From contig JBBATH010000004.1 in the NCBI GenBank assembly GCA_040398845.1, forward strand, positions 62,001 to 126,000: a stretch of 64,000 nucleotides of DNA, written 5' to 3'. The stretch's first letter is position 1, and each line of letters begins with the position of its first letter. Of the stretch, positions 7,629 to 15,454 are shown one piece after another. A program made the translations under genes and the position numbers. The stretch comes from WLND01 sp040398845 (GTDB lineage: Bacteria; Actinomycetota; Actinomycetes; S36-B12). The notes beneath the pieces were generated by a model. It saw only the letters and a list, made by a program, of their open reading frames with translations, did no database searches and was not told where the DNA came from.

Positions 7629-9131
7629 ATGAAGCAGGCTATTTTCGTCCCCTACGACCAGCTCAACCGTGGACACGGCGCCATGCGCGATGCCGATCCA
7701 GCCACCCACGAGGTCGTCATGATCCAAAGCGAGCACCTGCTGCGCTCACGGCCGTGGCACGCCCAGCGCCTGTTCTTCATCCTCGCATCCGCCGCCCACT
7801 TCAGGCAGGAACTGCAGGACGAGGGCTTCACCGTCCACCACCTGCATGCGCGCACGATCACGGCGGGCTTTGAGCAGTATCGGGCCGATCATCCGCGGCA
7901 GTCGATCATCGCGGCCGCCGCGTCATCAATCCCCCAGCAGCGACTCCTCGAGTCGAATGGCATCGTCATCGTCCCGAGTGACTTCTTCCTCACCGGACGC
8001 GACGAGTTCGCCGCTTGGGCGGCCGGTCGGTCAACCCTCCTCATGGAGAACTTCTACCGGTGGCAGCGGACTCGGCTTGGGATTCTCATGATGGACGATG
8101 GCAAGCCGGTCGGTGGGCAGTGGAATTTCGACGCCGATAACCGGCTGCCGCCACCAAAGAAAGCGCATACCTGGCCCCACGTCATCGAGCATCCCCTCGA
8201 CGAGATCGACACCGGCATCTGGGCGGACATCACAGCTGCAGATCTCGACCTCGCCGGCGACGAGCCGGACGGCACCTGGGCTACGACCCGTGCAGGGGCG
8301 CTGCGTCAGCTCGACCACTTCCTCGAGCATGCCTTCGCGGATTTCGGTGCCTACGAGGATGCTATGCCGTCAGACAGCTGGGCGGTTAACCACTCGCTGC
8401 TTTCGCCTTACCTGAACATCGGGCTTCTGCATCCGTCCGAGGTCGTCGAAGCTGCGATCGCACGATTCGAGCGCGGGGGCATCCCGATCTCGTCGTGCGA
8501 GGGCTTCATCCGTCAGATCGTCGGGTGGCGTGAATACATCAACGGTGTTTATTGGATCTTCGGTGATGAGTATCGAGCGATGAACGGCCTCGCTGCTGAT
8601 CGTCCGCTACTCCCACTCTTTGAGGATTCGACCCGTACTCAGATGAACTGCGTCGCAACGACCATACGCGACCTTGAAGCCCGCGCTTGGGCTCATCACA
8701 TACCCAGGCTCATGATCCTCGCGAATCTCGCACTCATCACCGGAGTTGAGCCGGCCGTATTCCTCGACTGGATGCGGCGGATGTTCATTGACGCCGCCGA
8801 CTGGGTCATGGTCCCGAATGTCATCGGCATGGGCGTGCACGCCGATGGCGGCCGGATGATGACAAAGCCGTACGCCGCGGGCGGGGCCTACATCTCACGC
8901 ATGGGCAACTACTGCGGCGGATGCGCCTACAACCCAAAACTTCGCACCGGGCCTACGGCATGCCCGTTCACCACGCTCTACTGGGACTTCCTTGATCGGA
9001 ACCGTCCAGCGTTCGAGCGCAACCACCGGATGGCGCAGCAGGTGCGCGGCCTCGACAGGCTGAGCGACCTTCCCGAGCTCCGCGAGCGGGCTCAGGAGGT
9101 GCTGGCCGGCCTCTCGGATGGCACCATCTGA
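7629..9131 (+). CDS. FeS-type bacterial cryptochrome/(6-4) photolyase
   Basis: This 500-residue protein belongs to the iron-sulfur bacterial cryptochrome/photolyase group (PhrB-like), which repairs UV photoproducts with blue light. Four Cys at residues 341, 429, 432 and 445 are spaced 88, 3 and 13 apart, the same spacing as the [4Fe-4S] ligands of Agrobacterium PhrB. The last three lie in YCGGCAYNPK and TACPF. The N-terminal Rossmann-like part is also typical (FVPYDQLNRGHG). The gene converges on a heliorhodopsin gene 23 bases away, a pairing that suggests a shared light response. Confidence 0.95.
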   Translation: MKQAIFVPYDQLNRGHGAMRDADPATHEVVMIQSEHLLRSRPWHAQRLFFILASAAHFRQELQDEGFTVHHLHARTITAGFEQYRADHPRQSIIAAAASSIPQQRLLESNGIVIVPSDFFLTGRDEFAAWAAGRSTLLMENFYRWQRTRLGILMMDDGKPVGGQWNFDADNRLPPPKKAHTWPHVIEHPLDEIDTGIWADITAADLDLAGDEPDGTWATTRAGALRQLDHFLEHAFADFGAYEDAMPSDSWAVNHSLLSPYLNIGLLHPSEVVEAAIARFERGGIPISSCEGFIRQIVGWREYINGVYWIFGDEYRAMNGLAADRPLLPLFEDSTRTQMNCVATTIRDLEARAWAHHIPRLMILANLALITGVEPAVFLDWMRRMFIDAADWVMVPNVIGMGVHADGGRMMTKPYAAGGAYISRMGNYCGGCAYNPKLRTGPTACPFTTLYWDFLDRNRPAFERNHRMAQQVRGLDRLSDLPELRERAQEVLAGLSDGTI

Positions 9132-9145
9132 AATGGCGCCATCCG
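9115..9145 (+). terminator. Stem-loop between convergent photolyase and heliorhodopsin genes
   Basis: CGGATGGC (9115-9122) and GCCATCCG (9138-9145) form a perfect 8-bp stem with a 15-base loop, spanning the photolyase stop. There is no strong T-tract, so it would act as a weak, possibly bidirectional, terminator. Confidence 0.4.
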
Positions 9146-9154
9146 AATCGCGCG

Positions 9155-9964
9155 TTACGGAACGAGCGTTCCCGCGAAGATCTGCCAAGCGAGGAGCGAC
9201 TTCGCGACGAGGCTCAGGATGATGTATGTGCGCTCACCGTGCAGGTAGTTCGAGTACTTGCCGACCTGCTTGTACTGCGCCCACTGCACCAGCGCGAAGC
9301 AGTTGAAAAGGATGAACAGCGAGATGATGATCCCGTAGACGAATGCCGGCGTGCTGACCCCAGCGGGCGCTCCCGGCGACACTACATAGATGAGAATCGC
9401 CAGCCACGGCACGATGCCGGCGATGCAGCCGAAGATGAACGGCATCCAGCCGCCTGAGCCCGGCGTCTCATACTTCTCCTGCAGCCAGCCGAAGAGGATC
9501 ATCGAGGCGTTCACGCCGAAGATCGCGAGGAGTGCAGCCGCGTCGGTGATCCCGCAGATCTGCGCGATGAGCACGATCATCACTGACGAACTGACCGAGT
9601 ACTCAACCCAGCGGAAGTAGTTGCGCTTCGCTACGAGCCCGGCGGAGTAGCGTTTGTAGAACAGCGGGCTCGCGACGAGGAAGTGGAACAGCGCCGAAAT
9701 GCCAAAAAACAGCGCGACGCCCCAGCCGATCTTCGACTCGAACAGAGTCGTCGGCTCGCCGAGCGGGCTTCCGGGCGGGCCGGTCATGTAGGTCGCGTTC
9801 ACCGGCAGGGCGAAGTCGCTCGTGAGGACAAGGACCGCAACCATCTGAATGAGGTGCGCGAAACCCGCGATGATGTTGAGCCGGCGGATTTTGCTCAAGG
9901 CGATCTCGGTCGGTGCGTCTGCCGCAGCAGCGGTTTCCTGAGAAGTCATGATGAATTGTGGCAC
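9155..9964 (-). CDS. Heliorhodopsin
   Basis: This seven-helix retinal protein has up to 269 residues from GTG 9964; ATG 9949 is an alternative start. The Schiff-base Lys is K255 in LSLVAKSLLAWQ and the counterion Glu is E121 in VEYSVSSSVMIVLIAQ. The interior His are H37 and H94. Relative to heliorhodopsin 48C12 (H23, H80, E107, K241) all four keep a constant offset of 14, which settles the family. Heliorhodopsins sit inverted in the membrane and are thought to be light sensors or regulators rather than pumps. A photolyase neighbour is fitting, since heliorhodopsins have been reported to affect photolyase activity. Confidence 0.97.
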   Translation of the reverse strand: MPQFIMTSQETAAAADAPTEIALSKIRRLNIIAGFAHLIQMVAVLVLTSDFALPVNATYMTGPPGSPLGEPTTLFESKIGWGVALFFGISALFHFLVASPLFYKRYSAGLVAKRNYFRWVEYSVSSSVMIVLIAQICGITDAAALLAIFGVNASMILFGWLQEKYETPGSGGWMPFIFGCIAGIVPWLAILIYVVSPGAPAGVSTPAFVYGIIISLFILFNCFALVQWAQYKQVGKYSNYLHGERTYIILSLVAKSLLAWQIFAGTLVP

Positions 9965-10032
9965 GGAATTGCCACCGCAAGTGCCGACTCGGCGCTCGCG
10001 AGCCGCTCGTGCACCATCCCGCTGCTTAAGGG

Positions 10033-10383
10033 CTAGCGAACTATCACATAGTGCTTCACAACCGTGTCAAGAATGTCCCAGCGGCCGGACCAGCCCCTCG
10101 GCAGGACGAGGGCACTGCCAGCGGTGATCTCCGACGAATCCCCTGAGGCGTCCGTTATGCGCGCACGCCCGGCGAGAATGAGAACGGACTCGGTGTCCTG
10201 CCGATCGGTGATGGACCAACCACCCGGTGTGCAGCGCCAGATGCCCACCTCGATGCCACCGGCGTCATGGAGCACCCGACCCGACATCATCGGCGTGCCG
10301 GAGTCGGCACCACTGCGGGGCCCCCAGTCCTCAAGATGTTCAATCAGCGCAGCAGTGTCAGCCGTGATCGAGTACTGATTCAT
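10033..10383 (-). CDS. Small cupin (DUF861-type)
   Basis: This is a 116-residue single-domain beta-barrel. EVGIWRCTPGGW and SVLILAGRARITD followed by PRGWSGRWDI match the cupin_3/DUF861 pattern (EutQ and ureidoglycine aminohydrolase relatives). It is a clear paralogue of the cupin at 19945: both share LEDWGP near the N-terminus, GIWxCT and a GWxGxWxI strand. Metal-binding His are few, so it may bind a small ligand rather than catalyse. It lies 68 bases upstream of, and in the same direction as, the heliorhodopsin gene. Confidence 0.8.
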   Translation of the reverse strand: MNQYSITADTAALIEHLEDWGPRSGADSGTPMMSGRVLHDAGGIEVGIWRCTPGGWSITDRQDTESVLILAGRARITDASGDSSEITAGSALVLPRGWSGRWDILDTVVKHYVIVR

Positions 10384-10570
10384 AACCGCTGAGGATACTC
10401 ACCATTTGCCTTGCGGGAGGGGCGCTCGCTAATCGCGCATTGCATCACGGTTCCGTCGCTGAGCCCTTCCGGAAGCCCTCTACAGATAATTCTGAGTTGG
10501 CCTCGGCGAGTGGTTTCGGTCAAGGGCCAAGGCAGCCAAGGGGTATGACGTGGACTCCGTCACCTCGCGT
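10384..10570. other. Intergenic spacer without recognisable feature
   Basis: About 190 bases between the cupin start and the end of the ATPase gene. I see no ORF, repeat or strong hairpin. Confidence 0.6.
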
Positions 10571-11794
10571 TTAGGCGAGCGAGGTTCCGGTGACGACCAC
10601 GAGTGATTGCGGTGGCCGCGATACTCGTGCGGCCAACCTCATCAGGGAGGCTGCGGCCTTGTCGATTTCACGCTCGCCGAGTTTGACTTCGACGCCCACC
10701 CAGTCCCCGTCACGGGTTTCCAGAATGTGGTCGACTTCGAGGCGGCCTTCAGCCTCGCGATAGTGGAAGCACGACGCTCCGGTGGCTTCGGCAAAGATAC
10801 GAAGGTCGTGCGCGACGAGACTTTCGAATAGGAATCCGGTTGTCTCCAAGTCATTGAGCATCCGCTCAGGGGACATTTGAAGAAGGGAGGCGGCGAGTGA
10901 GGGGTCGCCAAGATGGCGTTTCGGAGTGGTGATGAGTCGTTTGGATGACCGAACCGATGGATCCCAGGCTGGCACCTCATCGAAAATCCCCATCCTTCGC
11001 AGTGCGTCCAGATAGGGCTCCGCAACGTAACGGGATGGCGAATTGAGTTCATCCCCCGCGTCTCCGCGTGCCCGCTTGAGGATGGTGCTCACGCAGGCCG
11101 GTTGCGACATCAATTGGGCATAAGCGTGCAAGAAACGGCGCACGAGGCGGGGATTGCGGGCGGCTCCGGAGACTTCGTCAATGTCATGGTCGATGACGAC
11201 GTCGAGGTATCCCTCAAGAAACGTGCGCGCGGTGGCCTCGTCCGCTCCTACGAGTGCCGGCCATCCGCCAACCGTGATGTGGTGAAGGTAATCGCGGGCT
11301 TGCAGAATGCAGTTCGCTGGCATAGGCGCGACGCCCTGCAGGAAATCGACTACGGACGCGGTGGGTGTGGTTGCCTGCTTCTCGGTCAGGGTCATCGTGC
11401 GCATGCGAACGATGCTGAAGCGGCCGGCACCGGAGTGTCTGGGGATGTCGTCTTTGGGCGTGGCCGAGCCGGTGAGGATGAATTGTCCGGGCAGTCCGCG
11501 GTCATCGACTGCCCGGCGCACTCCGTCCCACAATTGCGGGGTGCGGTGCCATTCGTCGAGGAGGCGTGGGGTATCGCCATCGAGGAGAAGGCGGGGGTCT
11601 AGTTCCGCGCGCCAAACTGCGTTGGGGTCGGAGTCGAGCAGAACCTCGCTCACGGCAAGTTGGCGGGCGGTGGCCGTCTTGCCGCACGCCTTCAGCCCCT
11701 CGATTAGAACGGCGCCCATGGCTTCAAGTCGGGAACTGAGGATGGTGTCTGCCAGCCGTGGTAGGTACCGTCGATGGGGTGCTGGAGATTCCAT
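10571..11794 (-). CDS. AAA ATPase with DUF4143 (archaeal-type ATPase-like)
   Basis: The 407 residues are an N-terminal AAA_14-type ATPase followed by a DUF4143 C-terminus. Walker A is GLKACGKT near residue 33 and a Walker B-like segment PRLLDEWHR is near 75. The C-terminal HYREAEGRLEVDHILE and GVEVKLGE recall the restriction-endonuclease-like core (D, E, K) often ending this family. Function is not established; such genes are common singletons on accessory DNA. A homologue lies at 34675. The ~225-base AT-rich region upstream (11795-12019) holds its promoter but no gene. Confidence 0.85.
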   Translation of the reverse strand: MESPAPHRRYLPRLADTILSSRLEAMGAVLIEGLKACGKTATARQLAVSEVLLDSDPNAVWRAELDPRLLLDGDTPRLLDEWHRTPQLWDGVRRAVDDRGLPGQFILTGSATPKDDIPRHSGAGRFSIVRMRTMTLTEKQATTPTASVVDFLQGVAPMPANCILQARDYLHHITVGGWPALVGADEATARTFLEGYLDVVIDHDIDEVSGAARNPRLVRRFLHAYAQLMSQPACVSTILKRARGDAGDELNSPSRYVAEPYLDALRRMGIFDEVPAWDPSVRSSKRLITTPKRHLGDPSLAASLLQMSPERMLNDLETTGFLFESLVAHDLRIFAEATGASCFHYREAEGRLEVDHILETRDGDWVGVEVKLGEREIDKAAASLMRLAARVSRPPQSLVVVTGTSLA

Positions 11795-12019
11795 GACTTT
11801 TCTCTTTAACTAACAATAATCACAATTTCCAACCAACACAGAACACGTTTTACGACACTCATAAATCACATAATCCGCGCATCATGGGCTGCCTTACGGA
11901 CGCCAAGCGCGCACATGGCATCGTTGGACGGGGGTCTGTCAGTCCCGCGGAGCGGGCAGTGACTCCCAGAGAATCGAACGTAGTCCAATGTTGTCGCCGC
12001 GCATGGCGTCGATAGACGC

Positions 12020-12547
12020 CTAGATCATGCGGTCAGGGCCAATGAGTGGCCACACGATGGGGTGACCCGCATGATCGGAGAGAAGCTCAAGGAAGGCGCG
12101 CTGCGCACGGCCGTTACCCTCACGGAAAGGGTGAAGCGCGTTCAAGTCCGCGAGGATGGCGGCCGCCCCATCGGCGAACTCGGTCGCAGTGAGACCCATA
12201 AGCAAGTCCTCGGTCGCGAGCCCGCCGAAGATGGTCGAGGCGAACGACTCAAGGTGCTGTGGAAGGCAGAACTGGGTCGCGCCCTTGCCCAACTTGACCG
12301 CACGGACTTGGCCCGCCCACTCGTAGACATCCTGGAACACGTGGCGGTGAATGGCCTGCAGGTGGGCGAAGCCGAAACGGCCCGGAACCGCTCCTATCGA
12401 TCGCAGTTGCACCAGCCGCCCGAATGTCAAGGCACGCTCCGCCCGCGCCAACTCAGGTGCGCCCGTCAGTCCAAGACGATTGCGCAGGACGTCCGTCCCC
12501 GGGTAGAGGTAGTCCTCGGGCCGGACGAACCGATGAGGGCTAGACAC
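12020..12547 (-). CDS. fic: Fic-domain AMPylation toxin
   Basis: This 175-residue stand-alone Fic protein transfers AMP from ATP to protein hydroxyls. The catalytic loop HPFREGNGRAQR at residues 139-150 matches HPFxxGNGRxxR with all key residues. The flap segment GKGATQFCLP near 88-97 is also present. It has no built-in inhibitory helix at either end, so inhibition must come in trans. The upstream antitoxin overlaps by 8 bases and carries the matching inhibitory motif, making this a class I Fic TA pair like VbhT/VbhA. Confidence 0.93.
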   Translation of the reverse strand: MSSPHRFVRPEDYLYPGTDVLRNRLGLTGAPELARAERALTFGRLVQLRSIGAVPGRFGFAHLQAIHRHVFQDVYEWAGQVRAVKLGKGATQFCLPQHLESFASTIFGGLATEDLLMGLTATEFADGAAAILADLNALHPFREGNGRAQRAFLELLSDHAGHPIVWPLIGPDRMI

Positions 12548-12839
12548 TCACGATGCGGCGGTACTCGGCGAAGTCGATGCGACCCGCTGCCAGCTCGCGA
12601 GCAGCATCAACCTCGACCTCGCTGGCAGGCATGCCCTCCATGTCCATCGAGGACGCGGCCGACGCCACCGCGCGCTCGCGCACCGCGGTCAACTGCTCAT
12701 ACTGGTCCAGCGACATCAGCACTACCTCCGGCTTGCGGTGCGCACCAGCGAAGACAGTCTCACCGTGCGCCACCTGATCCACGACCAAAGCGAGCCCCTG
12801 ACGCAGTTCTCGCATGGTCAACACCTTGGTAACAGACAC
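12540..12839 (-). CDS. Phd-type DNA-binding antitoxin with VbhA-like Fic-inhibitory helix
   Basis: This 99-residue protein has two parts. Residues 1-55 look like a Phd/YefM fold (TMRELRQGLALVVDQVAHGE, VVLMSLDQYEQL). Residues 58-99 resemble VbhA: S64-MDM-E68-G69 matches the [S/T]xxxE[G/N] motif that blocks ATP binding in class I Fic proteins, followed by SEVEVDAARELAAGRID. The hybrid would both repress the operon and inhibit the Fic toxin encoded immediately downstream with an 8-base overlap. The motif is seen directly; its inhibitory action is inferred from the family. Confidence 0.8.
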   Translation of the reverse strand: MSVTKVLTMRELRQGLALVVDQVAHGETVFAGAHRKPEVVLMSLDQYEQLTAVRERAVASAASSMDMEGMPASEVEVDAARELAAGRIDFAEYRRIVSV

Positions 12840-13126
12840 TCCCGAAGGCTATCACGAATGTGTACACAATCGATCATCGGAAGACTCTGAATCCACCCGG
12901 TGACTGTCAGGGTGCAACGACGTTGCGTCCTCGTCACGGTCAGTCACTGCCCTTGAGGACGTCATGCCACTCGGTACCTTCGCAGTCAGAGGCCGGAGCA
13001 GTTTTGCAGCGCGTGGGCCTCGGGCAATATTCACTCGGATACATGCCCTACCTGAGCCGCCCCTGTTCGCGGCTCTCGACTGCATGAGACCGAGCCTGCC
13101 CGAGGCAGCACGCGGCCTCGCCCGCG
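12840..13126. other. Spacer holding the antitoxin promoter; otherwise empty
   Basis: About 290 bases between the antitoxin start and the aminotransferase 3' end. I find no convincing gene; overlapping frames on both strands lack family resemblance. Confidence 0.6.
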
Positions 13127-14593
13127 TCAAGCGGGGATTGGTTGGCTTCTTGCCGCTGATGCGCGCTTACGGACGGCTGCGGTCTTTGCGGACCTCGACC
13201 CACTGCGACTCCATGAGCGATGAGCGCGATCGGTTGCCTCTCCGATGATCGACACGATTCGGTCGAGCATTGCCTCATCGCTCACGAGCGGCGGCGAGAT
13301 CTGGATTACCGGATCGCCTCGGTCGTCGAGCCGGCACAGCAGGCCGAGTTCGTCCATATGACCGGAGAGTTCCGTTTGCAGCAGCCACTGCGCCTCGTCC
13401 TCGTCGAAAGTCTCATGCGTCTCGCGGTCTTTGACGAGTTCGACAGCCCAGAAGAAGCCGGCGCCGCGCACGTCACCAACGAGCGGATTGCCACGCAACT
13501 GCTGCAATCTTGAATCGAGGAAGGGCTCGAGTGACCGCACATTCTCGAAGACCTCCTCACGCTCGTAGATATCGAGGACAGCGAGTGCAATCGCAGTCGT
13601 AAGGGGGTGGCCGCCGAACGTGAGGCCATGCATGTAGGTGACCTCCCCTGAACCAAAGGGCTCGGCCACCCTCGCGTTGACGAGGACGCCACCTAGCGGC
13701 GCGTGTCCGGCCGTCGCACCCTTTGCGAAGGTGATGATGTCGGGTTCGGCATCGAATCGGGTTGACGCGAACCACTCCCCGACGCGGCCAAACGCACTGA
13801 TGGTCTCGTCAGCGACGAGTAGGATGCCGTAGCAATCGCAGAGCGCACGGAGCCCCGGCCAGTAGCCACGGGGAGGGACGAAAGCGCCGCCTGAGTTCTG
13901 GAGCGGTTCGGCGATGATTAATGCCACTTCGTCGGGGCCTTCGCGCAGGATTGTTGCGTGCACCTCGTCGAGGAGTGCTTTGGTAAATCGTGCCTCGTCG
14001 TAGCCTTGAGGATGCCGGTAAGCATTGGTATTGCTCACGAATGACACCGGAATCGGCAAGGGCATGAATGGCTCGCGGCAGTCGTCGAGGCCGGTGAAGC
14101 TCAAGGCGCCGAGGGAGGTGCCGTGGTAGGCGAGGTTCCGGGCGATCGCTTTGGTGCGCTGCGGCTGGCCGTTGGCGATATGCCATTGACGGACGATTTT
14201 CCAGGCCGCCTCAACCGATTCGCCCCCGCCGCTGGTGAGGAACAGCCTCTCCATGCCCAGTGGTGCGGCGATAGTCGTTAACCGTTCGGCGAGTTGCACT
14301 GCCGACGGATGCGTCAACGACCAGTTCGGGGCAAAGACAAGCTCGGACAACTGACGCTGCGCAACTGCGCCAATCTCGGCCCCGAAGCCATGTCCGAGAT
14401 TCGAGCAAAAGAGCCCAGATATGCCGTCGATATAGCGGCGGCCCGCTACGTCGATCACCTCGCAGCCGTCGCCTCGAACGATGAGCGGGATCGGATGCTC
14501 ATTGAAGTTACTGAGATCGGTGAAGTTGAGGAGGAGTCGATTTCGGGCAAGAACCTGTTTGCTGGAGTCGTCAGAACGACTTTCCAGAGCCAT
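13127..14593 (-). CDS. Class III aminotransferase
   Basis: This 488-residue PLP enzyme belongs to the omega-amino-acid/polyamine aminotransferase family. TSGGGESVEAAWK near residue 117 binds the phosphate, IIAEPLQNSGG is near 228, DETISAFGR near 264 holds the PLP Asp, and ITFAKGATAGHAPLGG near 288 holds the Schiff-base Lys. It likely moves an amino group from a diamine, beta-alanine or similar compound to pyruvate or 2-oxoglutarate. It lies downstream of a BetI-like TetR gene in the same direction, and two operator-like repeats precede its start. Confidence 0.9.
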   Translation of the reverse strand: MALESRSDDSSKQVLARNRLLLNFTDLSNFNEHPIPLIVRGDGCEVIDVAGRRYIDGISGLFCSNLGHGFGAEIGAVAQRQLSELVFAPNWSLTHPSAVQLAERLTTIAAPLGMERLFLTSGGGESVEAAWKIVRQWHIANGQPQRTKAIARNLAYHGTSLGALSFTGLDDCREPFMPLPIPVSFVSNTNAYRHPQGYDEARFTKALLDEVHATILREGPDEVALIIAEPLQNSGGAFVPPRGYWPGLRALCDCYGILLVADETISAFGRVGEWFASTRFDAEPDIITFAKGATAGHAPLGGVLVNARVAEPFGSGEVTYMHGLTFGGHPLTTAIALAVLDIYEREEVFENVRSLEPFLDSRLQQLRGNPLVGDVRGAGFFWAVELVKDRETHETFDEDEAQWLLQTELSGHMDELGLLCRLDDRGDPVIQISPPLVSDEAMLDRIVSIIGEATDRAHRSWSRSGSRSAKTAAVRKRASAARSQPIPA

Positions 14594-14612
14594 GACTTCA
14601 CATCCTTGATGC

Positions 14613-14664
14613 TGAGTAGCCGTTCAGGATTGTGTGAACCTAGCATCCTGAGTGGTCATTCAGC
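14613..14664 (-). promoter_or_regulatory. Two TGAGyrGnCrTTCAG operator-like repeats before the aminotransferase
   Basis: TGAGTAGCCGTTCAGGA (14613-14629) and TGAGTGGTCATTCAGC (14649-14664) lie 20-71 bases upstream of ATG 14593. A third copy lies beyond the regulator gene at 15377. The half-palindromic TGA...TCA layout fits a TetR dimer. Confidence 0.5.
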
Positions 14665-14697
14665 AAGCATTGATGCGTGGCACGGCGCGTGCGCGCC

Positions 14698-15333
14698 CTA
14701 TCGCGGGGATTTGCCTCGCTTCGCCGGCTCGGTGATTCCGAGTTCGAGAACCGCCGATTCCCACCACAGTTCAGTGAACTTTCGCGTCGTCATCCCCGGC
14801 TCATTCAGTGCGAGTTGGACGGCAAGCCCGTCCATGAGCGCCGCAAGACGCAGGACCGACTTCGCTGCGTTGCTCGGGGAGAACGAGCCATCCGCAACGC
14901 CCTCGTCGATCACCCTTCTCAGCACTGTCCGCCACCGACGATCCTGGGATTCGCGAACAGCGCGGGAGTCAGGGTCGCGCAGCGCCCGTGCCCACAGCTC
15001 AAGCCACAGTCCCCAGTTGCCGACAGCGGCCCCCCGCCCCGCTGCGAGTTCCGCCATGAAGCGGAGTCGTTCAACGGGGCCATTTTCAGCGGCCAAATGC
15101 TGGGCGAAATCGTCGTAGAACTCATCCTCGAGCATCGTGAGACAGGCCGACAGCGCTCCCGCAAGGGAACCGAAGTGATAGAGCACGAGCCCCTGCGAGG
15201 TGCCGGCCTCGCGAGCGATGTCCGCGACTCTCGTTCCTGCGAAACCACGTTCACGCACCACCACGATCGTGGCGAGCATGATGCGCTCACGTCGCTCCTC
15301 GGGTGCCTTCGCGGCGAGTGCTACGCGTGCCAT
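14698..15333 (-). CDS. TetR/BetI-like transcriptional regulator
   Basis: This 211-residue repressor has an N-terminal helix-turn-helix (GTRVADIAREAGTSQGLVLY, about residues 32-51). Its C-terminal ligand domain resembles BetI_C (LRLAALMDGLAVQLALNEP). It is divergent from the acyl-CoA dehydrogenase gene and co-directed with the aminotransferase. Near-identical 14-17 base motifs upstream of both the aminotransferase and this gene make it the obvious local regulator. The inducer is probably a substrate or product of the 13-27 kb catabolic block (inference). A paralogous regulator is at 44821. Confidence 0.9.
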   Translation of the reverse strand: MARVALAAKAPEERRERIMLATIVVVRERGFAGTRVADIAREAGTSQGLVLYHFGSLAGALSACLTMLEDEFYDDFAQHLAAENGPVERLRFMAELAAGRGAAVGNWGLWLELWARALRDPDSRAVRESQDRRWRTVLRRVIDEGVADGSFSPSNAAKSVLRLAALMDGLAVQLALNEPGMTTRKFTELWWESAVLELGITEPAKRGKSPR

Positions 15334-15376
15334 GAGCCTCCAGCCGATGGGGAAAACTTCGTCACGCCGCGCATAT

Positions 15377-15393
15377 TGAGCAGGCGTTCAGGA
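15377..15393. promoter_or_regulatory. Third operator-like copy in the divergent TetR/acyl-CoA dehydrogenase promoter
   Basis: TGAGCAGGCGTTCAGGA matches the copy at 14613 in 15 of 17 positions. It sits 44 bases upstream of the TetR start and 62 bases upstream of the dehydrogenase start. Confidence 0.5.
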
Positions 15394-15454
15394 TACGCTG
15401 CGTCCGGACACCAACTCCCGGAGTCCCAGAGAAGTCTAGGAGTGATCAGGAGAC

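Noticed and set aside
12062..12832. Long plus-strand ORF (256 codons) antisense to the Fic/antitoxin genes
   Set aside because: It has no family resemblance, is rich in Arg/Pro/Ala as expected of antisense frames in GC-rich DNA, and the opposite strand has two well-supported genes.
13127..14593. Aminotransferase as a specific putrescine aminotransferase
   Set aside because: Class III motifs do not distinguish substrates, and the neighbouring enzymes point as much to methylated amines as to polyamines.
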